In this document: positions 34,152 to 41,976 of the stretch, in pieces
Position numbering within the stretch: position 1 is the stretch's first letter
Layout: the number at the start of each line of letters is the position of its first letter
Source: an uncultured Myxococcales bacterium
GTDB lineage: Bacteria; Myxococcota_A; UBA9042
Length of the DNA stretch: 47,187 nt
Direction of reading: 5' to 3'
Assembly: GCA_903929795.1 (NCBI GenBank)
Contig: CAIYWC010000220.1
Location: 1-47,187, forward strand
Notes under the pieces: generated by a model
What the model saw: only the letters and a program-made list of their open reading frames with translations
Told to the model about the DNA's origin: nothing
Database searches by the model: none
Program-made: the position numbers and the translations under genes

Positions 34152-35417
34152 TCAAGTCAGCGTGTCAAAGATGTGCGGCCGTGCCGGCGCCCGCAACGGC
34201 TGGCCCGATGCCAGCGCCAGCAACAGCCGCTCCAGCCAGCGCGACGTCGCGAGCTTGCGGTCGCCGATCGCGCTCGACTTCAGCAGCGTGTCCGCCGCGT
34301 CCAGCGAGGCAATCGCCTGCTCCAGCCGGCCCGGGCGCATGGCGCGCAGCTGCGGCAGCAGGTTCTTGATGCGGTACGGGTGAACGCCCGTCAGCTGGCC
34401 CAGCTGGTCCGCCGACGCACCCGGCTGCTGCGCCATCCCGGCGTGAATCTTCAGCATCGCGGCGTAGTGGCTGTTGAGAATACCAAAGGTTTTCATGACT
34501 TCACCCGTCCGCTCGGACTCAGTCGCGCTCGCGTGCTCGAGCAGCAGGTGCAGCACCGTGATGGCGCGCGTGCCGTCGCCCTGGGTAATCGCGTCAGTAA
34601 TCGCAAACACGCCGGCGTCGCGGTCCATCGGCACCGACGCATCGACCATCGCCACCGTCACGGTGCCTTTGGGCCCCGCGTCCAGCAGCAGGCGATCCGC
34701 CGTCTGCCGCAGCCGCGACGGATCGCCGCCGCCCAGCCGGTCCCAGATGCGCTGCGCGACCTGGCGGTCCGTCTGGATGCCAAACGGCTTGCCTTCGGCG
34801 TTCAGGTACTGCTGCAGCGTCGCCACCGTCATCAGCGGCACCTCGACAAGCGCGCCATGCTGCATCAGCAATTTCCAAGCTTTGCGCCGGCGGTCGATGC
34901 GCTCCGCGACGACAATCAGCACGAACGACGGGCGGCCCGGCTCCGGATCCAGCGCGGCGATGACGGCCTCCAGTGGATCGAGGCCCGTCGCTTTCTTCTT
35001 GCGCGCCGCCGCAGGCTCGTCGGCATCCATGCCTGAAAACGCCAGCGCATCCGCGTGCAGGATCGTCACGACGCGCCGGCCGCCAAACAGCGACACATTG
35101 CGCGTCTCCCGCACGGCGAGCGCGTGCACGCCGTCGCCGTCGCGATCCCCGTCCAGGTAGTCGATAACCACGCGATCCAACGCGGGATCTCCGCCCTTCA
35201 TGGCTGCAGCCTCAATCTGCAGCGAGGCCGCGCGGAGGAGCGCCGGATCCGCGCCGGGCGGCTCCTCGTCACGACCCAACTGGCCTGTTTCCGCCGCGGT
35301 GACGAGGTACAACGCGTGCAAGCGGCCATCCGCCAGATGCGCGGCCAGACCCGGCCCGGCTTCGTACACCGCCGCGGACGCGGGATTCTTGGCATTCCTG
35401 GCAGGCGACGTCGTCAT
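34152..35417 (-). CDS. holA: DNA polymerase III delta subunit
   Basis: About 421 residues. Delta subunit of the clamp loader, which opens the beta sliding clamp. The N-terminal part (LYLVTAAETGQLGRDE) replaces the usual LYLLxGxE start, followed by VIDYLDGDRDGDGVHAL, the SLFGGRRVVTI motif and the C-terminal HPYRIKNLLPQLRAM collar region. A charged insert with AAARKKKATG lies about residue 120. The start MTTSPARNAK at 35417 is chosen because the upstream open frame is not family-like. It is 144 nt upstream of tRNA-Asn, which reads away from it. Confidence 0.85.
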   Translation of the reverse strand: MTTSPARNAKNPASAAVYEAGPGLAAHLADGRLHALYLVTAAETGQLGRDEEPPGADPALLRAASLQIEAAAMKGGDPALDRVVIDYLDGDRDGDGVHALAVRETRNVSLFGGRRVVTILHADALAFSGMDADEPAAARKKKATGLDPLEAVIAALDPEPGRPSFVLIVVAERIDRRRKAWKLLMQHGALVEVPLMTVATLQQYLNAEGKPFGIQTDRQVAQRIWDRLGGGDPSRLRQTADRLLLDAGPKGTVTVAMVDASVPMDRDAGVFAITDAITQGDGTRAITVLHLLLEHASATESERTGEVMKTFGILNSHYAAMLKIHAGMAQQPGASADQLGQLTGVHPYRIKNLLPQLRAMRPGRLEQAIASLDAADTLLKSSAIGDRKLATSRWLERLLLALASGQPLRAPARPHIFDTLT

Positions 35418-35560
35418 GGCGCGCAGTGTAGACCGGCCGCGCCGAAGCTGCCAAGCGTTGACATTTGCCGTCGCGCGAGTACCATGTTCGCGTTCGTGCG
35501 GTCGCGAGGCCGCGCGGGCACGACTCGCCCCCGCCAACGGGCCGCCGTTCAAGTGCCGAT

Positions 35561-35636
35561 TCCGATGTAGCTCAGTTGGTAGAGCAGGTGACTGTTAATC
35601 ACCGGGTCACAGGTTCGAGTCCTGTCATCGGAGCCA
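35561..35636 (+). tRNA. tRNA-Asn (anticodon GTT), integration target
   Basis: 76-nt tRNA: acceptor arms TCCGATG/CATCGGA, D-arm GCTC...GAGC, anticodon stem GGTGA/TCACC with loop CTGTTAA, giving anticodon GTT, T-arm ACAGG-TTCGAGT-CCTGT, discriminator G and an encoded CCA. All stems pair fully. An integrase gene lies 219 nt downstream and reads toward it, so its 3' end is the probable attL of the element that fills the rest of the window. Confidence 0.98.
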
Positions 35637-35699
35637 AAGTTTCAATAGGTTACGCGACACTCGGCGGCTAAAAACGCAGGGTGGGACGAAGGTGGGACG
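35616..35699 (+). repeat. Probable attL and arm-type repeats
   Basis: The tRNA 3' end (from about 35616) is expected to be one copy of the attachment core. Just outside it, GGTGGGACG occurs twice as direct repeats (35680-35688 and 35691-35699, period 11 nt), a spacing that suits integrase arm-binding sites. No second copy of the tRNA 3' end was seen in the window, so the core length cannot be fixed. Confidence 0.5.
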
Positions 35700-35725
35700 G
35701 AATCCCATCCGACCCGGGGAAGCGA

Positions 35726-35775
35726 AACGAAAACGGGGTCGAGGCATCCAACGCCTTGACCCCGTTTCGTTTTTG
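35726..35775. terminator. Strong bidirectional terminator between tRNA-Asn and integrase
   Basis: Arms 35726-35745 and 35753-35771 pair over about 19 bp with one bulge and one G-T pair around a 7-nt loop, with T-rich tails on both strands (GTTTTTG on plus, TTTTCGTTT on minus). It would stop transcripts from the tRNA side and from the leftward integrase gene. Confidence 0.85.
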
Positions 35776-35854
35776 CCGGTTGCCCTGCCCTGCTCCCTGC
35801 CTTTCAGCGAAGTCAAGGTTTGACGGTGCCGACTGGCCGCTTTTTGGCGCTTCC

Positions 35855-37006
35855 TCACTTGCCCACGCTCGGGCGGATGGGAATCACCTTGCCCTTCACC
35901 GCGGCCGCCACGGCGTTCACCTTCGCGATCTCCGTCGCCAACGTGCCGTCAGCTAACCCAGCGTAATGACGCGCAGTTGTGCTAACATCCGCATGTCCGA
36001 GCATCCGTGACACGTGCAGCAACGGGATACCCAGTTCCAGCCAGCGGGCACCGCAGGAGCGCCGTAGCCCGTGGAAGTCCGTCACAGTGACTTTGGCCTT
36101 CGTGCACGCCTTCACGTTGTCGCGCCGCAAGTTGTGCGGATCCATCTGGCCGAAGATCAGCCCGTCGCCCGCGGCGTCCGGAGGCCAGTGGATCTTGCAC
36201 TCCTGCAGGACCTCCTGGACGCGGTCGTCCAGAGGAATCGCACGGGGGTGCCGGGACTTGGACGCCGGCACGGTAATCGCCGGCATGCCGACGGTGCCGT
36301 GGAGCCACGACCACCTGGCCTCTGCCAGCTCGCCAGCCCGCAGCCCCGTATGCAAGACGAACTCTGCGCGCAGCCGGTGCCCGGACACGGCTTCGTAAAT
36401 CGAACCATCGGGTTGCCGCGTCCGGACACCGCGGCATGCATCAAGGAACGGTGCCCACTCGTGGTACTGCATCCAGGGCCGAATCGTCGTCTTGAACTTC
36501 TCAATCTCGACCTCGGTCGTCGGGTCGACGTCGACAAACTTCTTCAGCATCGCCCACTTGAACATCGCCGACAACGACCGCAAGTAGGATGCTTGGCTGA
36601 CCGGCTTGCACGTCAACTGCGCGAACCACTTGGCCACCGCACCCTTGCCGACGTGCTGCAAGTCCTTGTCCTCGCCGACAAAATCGACGAAGCGCTTCAG
36701 TTGCCGCGTGTACGTTTCCTTCGTAGCCGTGGCGATGTCGGTGCGCTTCACGAACAGGTCTCGCAATTGACCAATCGTGTCCGGGGCCTCCGCGGGCGCG
36801 TCCAGAAGGCCGTCAACGTGCGATTGCCAAAGCTGTGCGGCCTTGATCAGCGCTTCCTTTTCGGTTTTAGCCGTGTCCGTGCGTACTTCGCCGCCTCGGT
36901 AACCGAAGCGAACCCGGATTCGGTCGTTGCCGTGCTGGTTGGGCTCGATCCAGGCGCGGACGGTGAATCGTCCATCGGATTCTTTGTAGATTTCGCGAGT
37001 TGCCAT
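35855..37006 (-). CDS. int: Tyrosine recombinase (integrase)
   Basis: 383 residues. An N-terminal arm-binding-type part (MATREIYKESDGRFTVR) is followed by a SAM-like core-binding domain and the catalytic domain. The first Arg is in HTGLRAGELAE (about residue 220), the Lys in ASKSRHPR, HGLRR (about 311), and LGHADVSTTARHYAG with the nucleophilic Tyr (about 347). AAGGAG lies 6 nt upstream of the ATG, which makes this start firm although it falls inside the preceding HTH gene (160-nt overlap). The gene points toward tRNA-Asn as expected for a site-specific element that uses the tRNA 3' end. Confidence 0.95.
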   Translation of the reverse strand: MATREIYKESDGRFTVRAWIEPNQHGNDRIRVRFGYRGGEVRTDTAKTEKEALIKAAQLWQSHVDGLLDAPAEAPDTIGQLRDLFVKRTDIATATKETYTRQLKRFVDFVGEDKDLQHVGKGAVAKWFAQLTCKPVSQASYLRSLSAMFKWAMLKKFVDVDPTTEVEIEKFKTTIRPWMQYHEWAPFLDACRGVRTRQPDGSIYEAVSGHRLRAEFVLHTGLRAGELAEARWSWLHGTVGMPAITVPASKSRHPRAIPLDDRVQEVLQECKIHWPPDAAGDGLIFGQMDPHNLRRDNVKACTKAKVTVTDFHGLRRSCGARWLELGIPLLHVSRMLGHADVSTTARHYAGLADGTLATEIAKVNAVAAAVKGKVIPIRPSVGK

Positions 37007-37395
37007 TGGGACTCCTTCAGGGATTTGACGAGATCGTGCATGACCGCCACCAACTCGGCGGTACCTGCTTCAGTGCTTTTGGGCTGTGCCAGCGCGGCAC
37101 TCTGGACGCAGCGCGCGACATGCGCGTCAAGCGTTTCTGGCGTGAATCTCATGGAGTTGCCGATTTTGAGGTCCGGCTGCAGGTCGTACCGCGCCACGGC
37201 AGCGTGGATGACCTCCGGCGTCGTGTGTAGGCGCGCCGCCGCCTCGCTGACTGTCAGCCACTGGCTGAACCGCGACTTGCGGCGCAGCGGCGGGTTGGCG
37301 CCCGGGTTGTTGAGATTGTCCTCCTGGGTATGTGAAAGACCCGCAGCGTCCGCCACGAGCCCAATTGTCCTTGTGGTTTCCGCGGTTGTGATCAT
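36847..37395 (-). CDS. HTH protein (excisionase / MerR-like), overlapping integrase
   Basis: About 182 residues from the ATG at 37395, preceded by GGAGG at 6 nt. A winged-HTH of the Xis/MerR-type 'helix_turn_helix_17' kind is centred on QWLTVSEAAARLHTTPEVIH (about residues 45-64) with NSMRFTPETLDAHV downstream, then a helical and a Pro/Ser-rich tail. The last 160 nt overlap the start of the integrase gene in another frame. The frame stays open upstream to 37995 with Pro/Thr-rich coding-like sequence, so a longer form (ATG at 37647, 266 residues) is possible. Likely role: directionality factor for excision or regulator of int. Confidence 0.72.
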   Translation of the reverse strand: MITTAETTRTIGLVADAAGLSHTQEDNLNNPGANPPLRRKSRFSQWLTVSEAAARLHTTPEVIHAAVARYDLQPDLKIGNSMRFTPETLDAHVARCVQSAALAQPKSTEAGTAELVAVMHDLVKSLKESQWQLAKSTKNPMDDSPSAPGSSPTSTATTESGFASVTEAAKYARTRLKPKRKR

Positions 37396-38120
37396 GCCAA
37401 CCTCCGTAACAGGGGTGGTCGTGGAGCGACTGGCAGTAGCTGCCGCTGCACAGGTTGATGGATAGCTGACAGGGTCAGCCGCGTCCTTATTCCCGATTTC
37501 TATAGGTATTTTGCGGATGTGCGTGGGCGGAGCGGAAGCGTCGGCGCTCGCGGGCGTTGATGTCGTTTCTGGCGCATCGTCGGCGCCCACGTCGAGCAAC
37601 GGCTCGGCGATGAAGGCAGGCGTGGTGCAGGTACTGGCGGTGGTCATGGCGGGCCCCGTCGCTGTGCCCACGCCGAAAATCGCGTGGGCAAGGTCGAGGC
37701 GGGCTTGAACCGCCGTGTGCTGCGCCGGCAAACAGCCGGTGCGTCGAGGCGATGCTACCGGCTTCCCAGTGAAAGGCCAAGGAGGAGTTGACCGGCTTCG
37801 GCCGGGCCTTCGTCGATCGCCCGACTGCCGTGCTTTCAGGATCGAGGAGGCGGCGGTGGCGGCGCTGGTCAGCGAACCCTGCCACATGTCGCCGCGTTTT
37901 TGGGCGGGAAGATGCTCGGCCAGATGCGGCTGACCACGCGTCTCCAGACATATTTTGGGTAATAATCGACGTCTGGGTCGCCGTCCGAGTGCCATGTCGC
38001 GCCATCTTGTTGACGGCTGTGACGGGCTGGCGTTCGGCGCCGGGATGTGACAAGAACAGCCGCAGCGGCGCTGAACACGCTGGCGTACCGTCGGCCGGTC
38101 GGCACCGGGTTGAGGTTGGC
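37396..38120. other. Divergent intergenic region of the island
   Basis: 725 nt between the leftward HTH/int pair and the rightward unknown gene. The minus strand is open in the HTH frame to 37995, so part may be coding. The two flanking genes share the 12-nt initiation sequence GAGGTTGGCATG. An AT-richer patch around 37947-37970 may hold a promoter, but no convincing -35/-10 pair was found. Confidence 0.4.
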
Positions 38121-39287
38121 ATGCCTGAAGATCCTGAAGACGGCTCGTCGGTTTCTGCTCCCGAAGACTTCTACGGTGCCGGGCTCAAGTTCGAACGCCT
38201 ATCCGCAGTATCGAAGCGACTCCACGTGCCGCCCGAAAGAATCGTTTGGGAATCGTTGCTATGGCTGCGTCTTGAACCAGACGACGAGATCGACTGGCGC
38301 GCTTTCGATGTCGCCGTTTCGGCCCCGCGCTGGTCTGTTACGCGGCGGCGTGTTGTTCAGGCGCGAAGCGCCGCTGGCAGAGCAACCTACTTGCATTGGC
38401 TTTCTGGCTGGGCCGCCAAGTGCCCCCGCCTGCGGCGAAACGCATGGTCACACGCGATTTTGATCGATCGACTCATTTTTTTCCGACGTCTAACAGCTAC
38501 GTTGACACCCGAACGGGCTGGCAAGAAGCCGTGGTACGTCCTCGTTCCAGGTGGACGTGATCTGCAGGACTGCTTGCTGGATGGCTCAGAGGTGCTGGTC
38601 TCCGACGTCTACAGCGGCGTCGGACCAGGACATTGGCACGGGAAGCTGCTGCGCTCCCGGTACGTCCCGGTCGGCGATTTTTGGCTGAGCACGAGCACCA
38701 TCCAGAGGCTTGCGGCGAAGAAGGTCCGTTACTTCGGCCAGAGCCGCGACCAACAAGAGTTCGAGACCGCAGTCCGAGAGCGCAGAGCCAGGGAAGCGCA
38801 AGTCCCAAGCGTGTCCCAAAATAACGCAATTCTGATTCACATTTTGACCGGACTGGCCGTCGGTTCCACGCGGCACCCCGAGTTCTGCCTGATGAACGGC
38901 AGGCCGAACGCAGACGTGATTTCACAGCACATCGAAACGCTTCTCCCGCCGAATTTGTCTAGCCAGCGCGGCGCCAACGCCGGGCGAATTCGAAAAATCG
39001 TCGGGCCTTGCGTGGCAGCGCTCGACAGAAAAAGCAAAAGAAAACCAGATGTTTTGGAGGCTTTGATCGGCTGCCTTGCGGTGTTGGCAGCCGAGCTCGA
39101 ACACCCGTGCTTCGCCAAAGCCGGCGTCACCAGCGAGGAACTCGCCGAGCCGGCCGAGGTCAGCAGCGAGAAGCTCGCGGACTTAGTTCACGAGACGCTG
39201 CCAGGACGGCTCCAGAAGCGTTTCGATGAAACGACGCTTCAAGATGCCATCGACGCAGCGAGAATCCGGTATAGAAGTATGAAATAA
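38121..39287 (+). CDS. Island protein of unknown function (388 aa)
   Basis: 388 residues from the ATG at 38121 with GAGG 6 nt upstream; the open frame continues upstream but without a ribosome-binding site. No family recognised. The N-terminal part has ERLSAVSKRLHVPPERIVWESLLWLRL, which looks like a helical DNA-binding segment. The middle has basic helices (RRRVVQARSAAGRATYLHWL), a KPWYVLVPGGRDLQD strand-turn and a Lys/Arg/Gln-rich helix. Near residue 285 NGRPNADVISQHIETLLP resembles short HTH-like modules of accessory proteins. No catalytic motif, signal or membrane segment. First rightward gene of the island. Confidence 0.7.
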   Translation: MPEDPEDGSSVSAPEDFYGAGLKFERLSAVSKRLHVPPERIVWESLLWLRLEPDDEIDWRAFDVAVSAPRWSVTRRRVVQARSAAGRATYLHWLSGWAAKCPRLRRNAWSHAILIDRLIFFRRLTATLTPERAGKKPWYVLVPGGRDLQDCLLDGSEVLVSDVYSGVGPGHWHGKLLRSRYVPVGDFWLSTSTIQRLAAKKVRYFGQSRDQQEFETAVRERRAREAQVPSVSQNNAILIHILTGLAVGSTRHPEFCLMNGRPNADVISQHIETLLPPNLSSQRGANAGRIRKIVGPCVAALDRKSKRKPDVLEALIGCLAVLAAELEHPCFAKAGVTSEELAEPAEVSSEKLADLVHETLPGRLQKRFDETTLQDAIDAARIRYRSMK

Positions 39288-39665
39288 TTGACAAGTGCTG
39301 GTGCGGGCGTTTCGGCCGCGGCTTTCACGATCAAGCCCTCAACGGGCTATTTTCGCCTTCGACACGCCTTCGACACGCCTGCACAAGCCTTCGAGCCGTC
39401 GCGTCCGCCGACCTTTTTGGCCGTTTGAACATGGTCACCGTCGCGGTCGCCGCGGCGGTCATGCCGTATGCGGTTTTGACCCGAATGGGCACGCACAACG
39501 ACCATTTTTGGCCATCGCTCTTTTTGGCACAAAATCGCCTCAACCCACTGTTCACAAAGCATAATTGCCGCTTGCCCTGCACTACAAATTGGTCCATGGT
39601 GCTCTCGTAAGGGGCCTGTTGCCCCAGCACAGCACCGGGCGTGAGCCCGCTGCAAAGGAGCCAGA
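39288..39665. other. Intergenic region with short repeats and hairpins
   Basis: 378 nt without a gene. A small hairpin with a T-rich tail (AGCCC/GGGCT, 39334-39348, then ATTTT) could end the preceding transcript. A tandem of CTTCGACACGC (around 39357-39378) is followed by a third partial copy; TTTTTGGC occurs three times between about 39413 and 39528. Two hairpins, GGGGC/GCCCC at 39611-39625 and CGGGC/GCCCG at 39636-39649, stand directly before the ribosome-binding site of the next gene. Together these could be binding sites or a replication-related region. Confidence 0.45.
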
Positions 39666-40181
39666 GTGAATACTGCCGATATCGAAAATTTGGAGGTTGT
39701 CGTCGAGGTGCTGAATTCCCCGGACGGCGAGGAACCCGGAGACGCTGACGTTTATGGGGCCAAGCCAGCGACTGAAAGCCCGGCGGAAGCCGTCGTCACG
39801 GTGCAACCAACAGCGGCCCCGTCGGACGTCGACTCCGATCTTCCCGGGGCAGACAAGCTGCATGTCAGCGGTGATCCGAGCGCTTGCGCGTCGGACACGT
39901 CGAGCGGCGTCGCGCTGGCTGCCCCTGAGCCGGCGGCCGGATCCGACGTGGCTGGCAGCGTCGGGCCGAAGGCTACGGTAGAGCCGGCGCGCAAGCCGTC
40001 GAAGGTCGCCCCACCTACCCGTGCGCCGTGGATGGTGTCCAAAGCCGAGCGCAAGCGCAGCCTCGACGCCATCCAGGAAGACGACAGTCCGGCACGCTGG
40101 TTTGACGACGAAATCGCGGCTCAGGCTAAGAAGATCGCCCGCGCGGAGGCAAAGAAAGCAGCCAAATTGAAGGCGCACTAA
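39666..40181 (+). CDS. Acidic, probably disordered island protein (171 aa)
   Basis: 171 residues, GTG start with AAGGAG 5 nt upstream. The first 110 residues are acidic and rich in Ala, Pro, Ser and Asp (NSPDGEEPGDADVYG and similar), probably unstructured. The C-terminal 60 contain PPTRAPWMVSKAERKRSLD and an Ala/Lys helix ending AEAKKAAKLKAH, which could bind nucleic acid. No family recognised. Lies between two structured intergenic stretches in the rightward gene row. Confidence 0.6.
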   Translation: MNTADIENLEVVVEVLNSPDGEEPGDADVYGAKPATESPAEAVVTVQPTAAPSDVDSDLPGADKLHVSGDPSACASDTSSGVALAAPEPAAGSDVAGSVGPKATVEPARKPSKVAPPTRAPWMVSKAERKRSLDAIQEDDSPARWFDDEIAAQAKKIARAEAKKAAKLKAH

Positions 40182-40589
40182 GCGGCAAACGGGCGGACCG
40201 TGGGCGGGACAGACCCGGTCGCGTAGGAGCGTTTCACCAACTCGGCGCGCGCAGAGGCAAACGTGGAGAACAACCTGCGTTGGATTCGCAGGACCTTGGC
40301 CCGGAACATCGCCGGGCAATGCCTACGCCCGTGCAAACGGGCAAATCGCTGTGTCGTGGGTCTGGCCAGGTTGGGGCAGGCCCGCGGCAGCAGCGGACTT
40401 CAACGGACGTCTCCTTGCGAGGCGTCTGGGCGCACGCGCTGTCGATCCAGCAGCGCATCTACAAGATGTCAGATTCACAAAAGAACGGTACGGATTAGCC
40501 AGCGATGGCAGCGCACCACGAGGACCGCAATGAGAAAGAAAGTAACCCAAGCACTAAAGATAACTCAAAAAACGCAGGAGGCGGGCGTG
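40182..40589 (+). other. Intergenic region with a hairpin and a doubtful 59-aa ORF
   Basis: About 408 nt. It holds a 6-bp hairpin GCCCGT/ACGGGC at 40327-40342 and a short open frame 40319-40498 (59 residues, MPTPVQTGKSL..., ending KNGTD) without a ribosome-binding site. The last 60 nt (40530-40589) are an AT-rich in-frame extension of the next gene. Confidence 0.35.
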
Positions 40590-41180
40590 ATGGCTGAACT
40601 GCCGCAGGCACCAGTGGATGTGACCATGGCGATCACGCCGAACCATGCCGCGGTGGCACCTGCGGTGGAAACCGACGATCCGGTGAACCTGATGGACCTG
40701 GTTCCCATGCCAATGCCTGACGAGGTGGCGGTGCGCTACGGCGACGATCTCCCGGAATGCTTTCACGCTGAACGCGCCGCTCTCGGCGCGGAGGCCAGCA
40801 TGGTCGCTGCGGATTTGGAGGACCTAATCGCGCAGTCGGAGCGCAACAGCGCCGAGATGACGAGCGTGACGACCGAATACCAGCGTGTGAATGCCAAAAT
40901 GGTGTTGCTCTTCACTGAAATGGAACCCACGAGCGCTGGGATCGAGGTCTGTTGCGCCGACGGTGACCAAGGCATCGCCGTCGACATGCTCATCGACTTG
41001 GACATCAAGCACGCCGATGACCGTCGGGAGCGCATTGCCGCGGGCCGTGAACGCCTCTTGCGTGACGAGAAGCGCGTGTTTGAGCGTCTGGGGGCCCTAC
41101 GCGCGCGCACCGAAGCGTTCTGGTTGTCGGTTCTGGAGTACGGCGCGCTGAACCCTGGCGCCGATGCTCCTCACGAATAG
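40590..41180 (+). CDS. Helical island protein of unknown function (196 aa)
   Basis: 196 residues from the ATG at 40590, with AGGAGG 8 nt upstream. An earlier ATG at 40530 has GAGG 6 nt upstream and would add 20 Lys/Thr-rich residues from AT-rich DNA, so the start is uncertain. A Met/Pro-rich beginning (MDLVPMPMPDEVAVRY) is followed by acidic and then strongly helical sequence (LEDLIAQSERNSAEMTSV and RRERIAAGRERLLRDEKRVF), likely a coiled coil. No family recognised. It precedes the 228-aa gene by 109 nt. Confidence 0.65.
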   Translation: MAELPQAPVDVTMAITPNHAAVAPAVETDDPVNLMDLVPMPMPDEVAVRYGDDLPECFHAERAALGAEASMVAADLEDLIAQSERNSAEMTSVTTEYQRVNAKMVLLFTEMEPTSAGIEVCCADGDQGIAVDMLIDLDIKHADDRRERIAAGRERLLRDEKRVFERLGALRARTEAFWLSVLEYGALNPGADAPHE

Positions 41181-41261
41181 CCTCGTACAACTGTCGCTGG
41201 CTGCGGCCGTCCAAGTTGGGCGGTCGCGGTGGCGGCGGCCGTGAACGAACCACAGAGAACT

Positions 41262-41277
41262 GCGCGCTTAAGCGCGC
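41262..41277. promoter_or_regulatory. Perfect 16-bp palindrome abutting a ribosome-binding site
   Basis: GCGCGCTTAAGCGCGC, fully self-complementary, ends one base before the GGGAG Shine-Dalgarno sequence (41278-41282) of the gene starting at 41290. It could be an operator for a dimeric repressor or an RNA hairpin that limits ribosome access. Confidence 0.5.
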
Positions 41278-41289
41278 GGGAGAAATAAC

Positions 41290-41976
41290 ATGGCAATCGC
41301 AAAGTCCACACACATAGATCCCCGAACGGTTCTTCATCAAACGGCTGACAGCCTCGCCTGTCGCGTGATCCTCGACTCTCCCCCCCGCGCGGAATGGCTG
41401 GTCGGCGGGCTTTTCGAAACGGCGAAGTATTTAGACCTGGTGCCAAATCCTCCATTTTTGCGGATCCTAACCTCGACAGTCGTCCCACAGCTGCGCATGT
41501 TGGCGATTAGGGAAGTGGCCGGCTTGATACCGGCCGACGTGTTTCAGACCGATCAGTTGCCGGCCGCGCGCCGTGAGTACGTCCGCGCTGTCAATCTGCC
41601 TGCTGGCGGCGGCGGCGTTGTTGACTGGCAACACGAACTGTACGTGGCCTGGATGCGCGAAGGAGCGCACCAAGCGGCCGTCGAGAGCCTGCGCGTTCAA
41701 GGTGTGCGCGATCTTCTCCTGGCGATGACTCGCACGATGGTGCTTGAACTGGATCCTCGCCAACGCTGCACGGGCGCCGCCCCCCCCTACGTCGCCGGTC
41801 GAACGCACAAGGACGTTCTGCACGCCATCAATCAGACGGCGGACGCGTCGCTAGCGGGTGCCGATTCCGAGCGCATCCGTTCTCGGGTTCGTTCACTGGT
41901 CCGCAATTTCGCAACTGAGACACAAACGTTCTGCGAGCAAGTAGGCCGCGCCAGCCGTGACCGGGCAGTCAACTAG
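41290..41976 (+). CDS. Island protein of unknown function (228 aa)
   Basis: 228 residues, ATG with GGGAG 7 nt upstream. Predominantly helical with no recognised motif: HQTADSLACRVILDSPPRAEW, an Arg-rich middle (PAARREYVRAVNLP), a Gly run (GGGGVVDW) and helical basic C-terminus (RIRSRVRSLVRNFATE). No signal peptide or clear membrane segment. Its stop overlaps the possible GTG start of the large replication protein by 20 nt, so the two are probably translationally linked; a role alongside replication is an inference from that position only. Confidence 0.65.
   Translation: MAIAKSTHIDPRTVLHQTADSLACRVILDSPPRAEWLVGGLFETAKYLDLVPNPPFLRILTSTVVPQLRMLAIREVAGLIPADVFQTDQLPAARREYVRAVNLPAGGGGVVDWQHELYVAWMREGAHQAAVESLRVQGVRDLLLAMTRTMVLELDPRQRCTGAAPPYVAGRTHKDVLHAINQTADASLAGADSERIRSRVRSLVRNFATETQTFCEQVGRASRDRAVN

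Noticed and set aside
39288..39293. TTGACA right after the 388-aa gene as a -35 box
   Set aside because: No -10-like hexamer 15-19 nt downstream.
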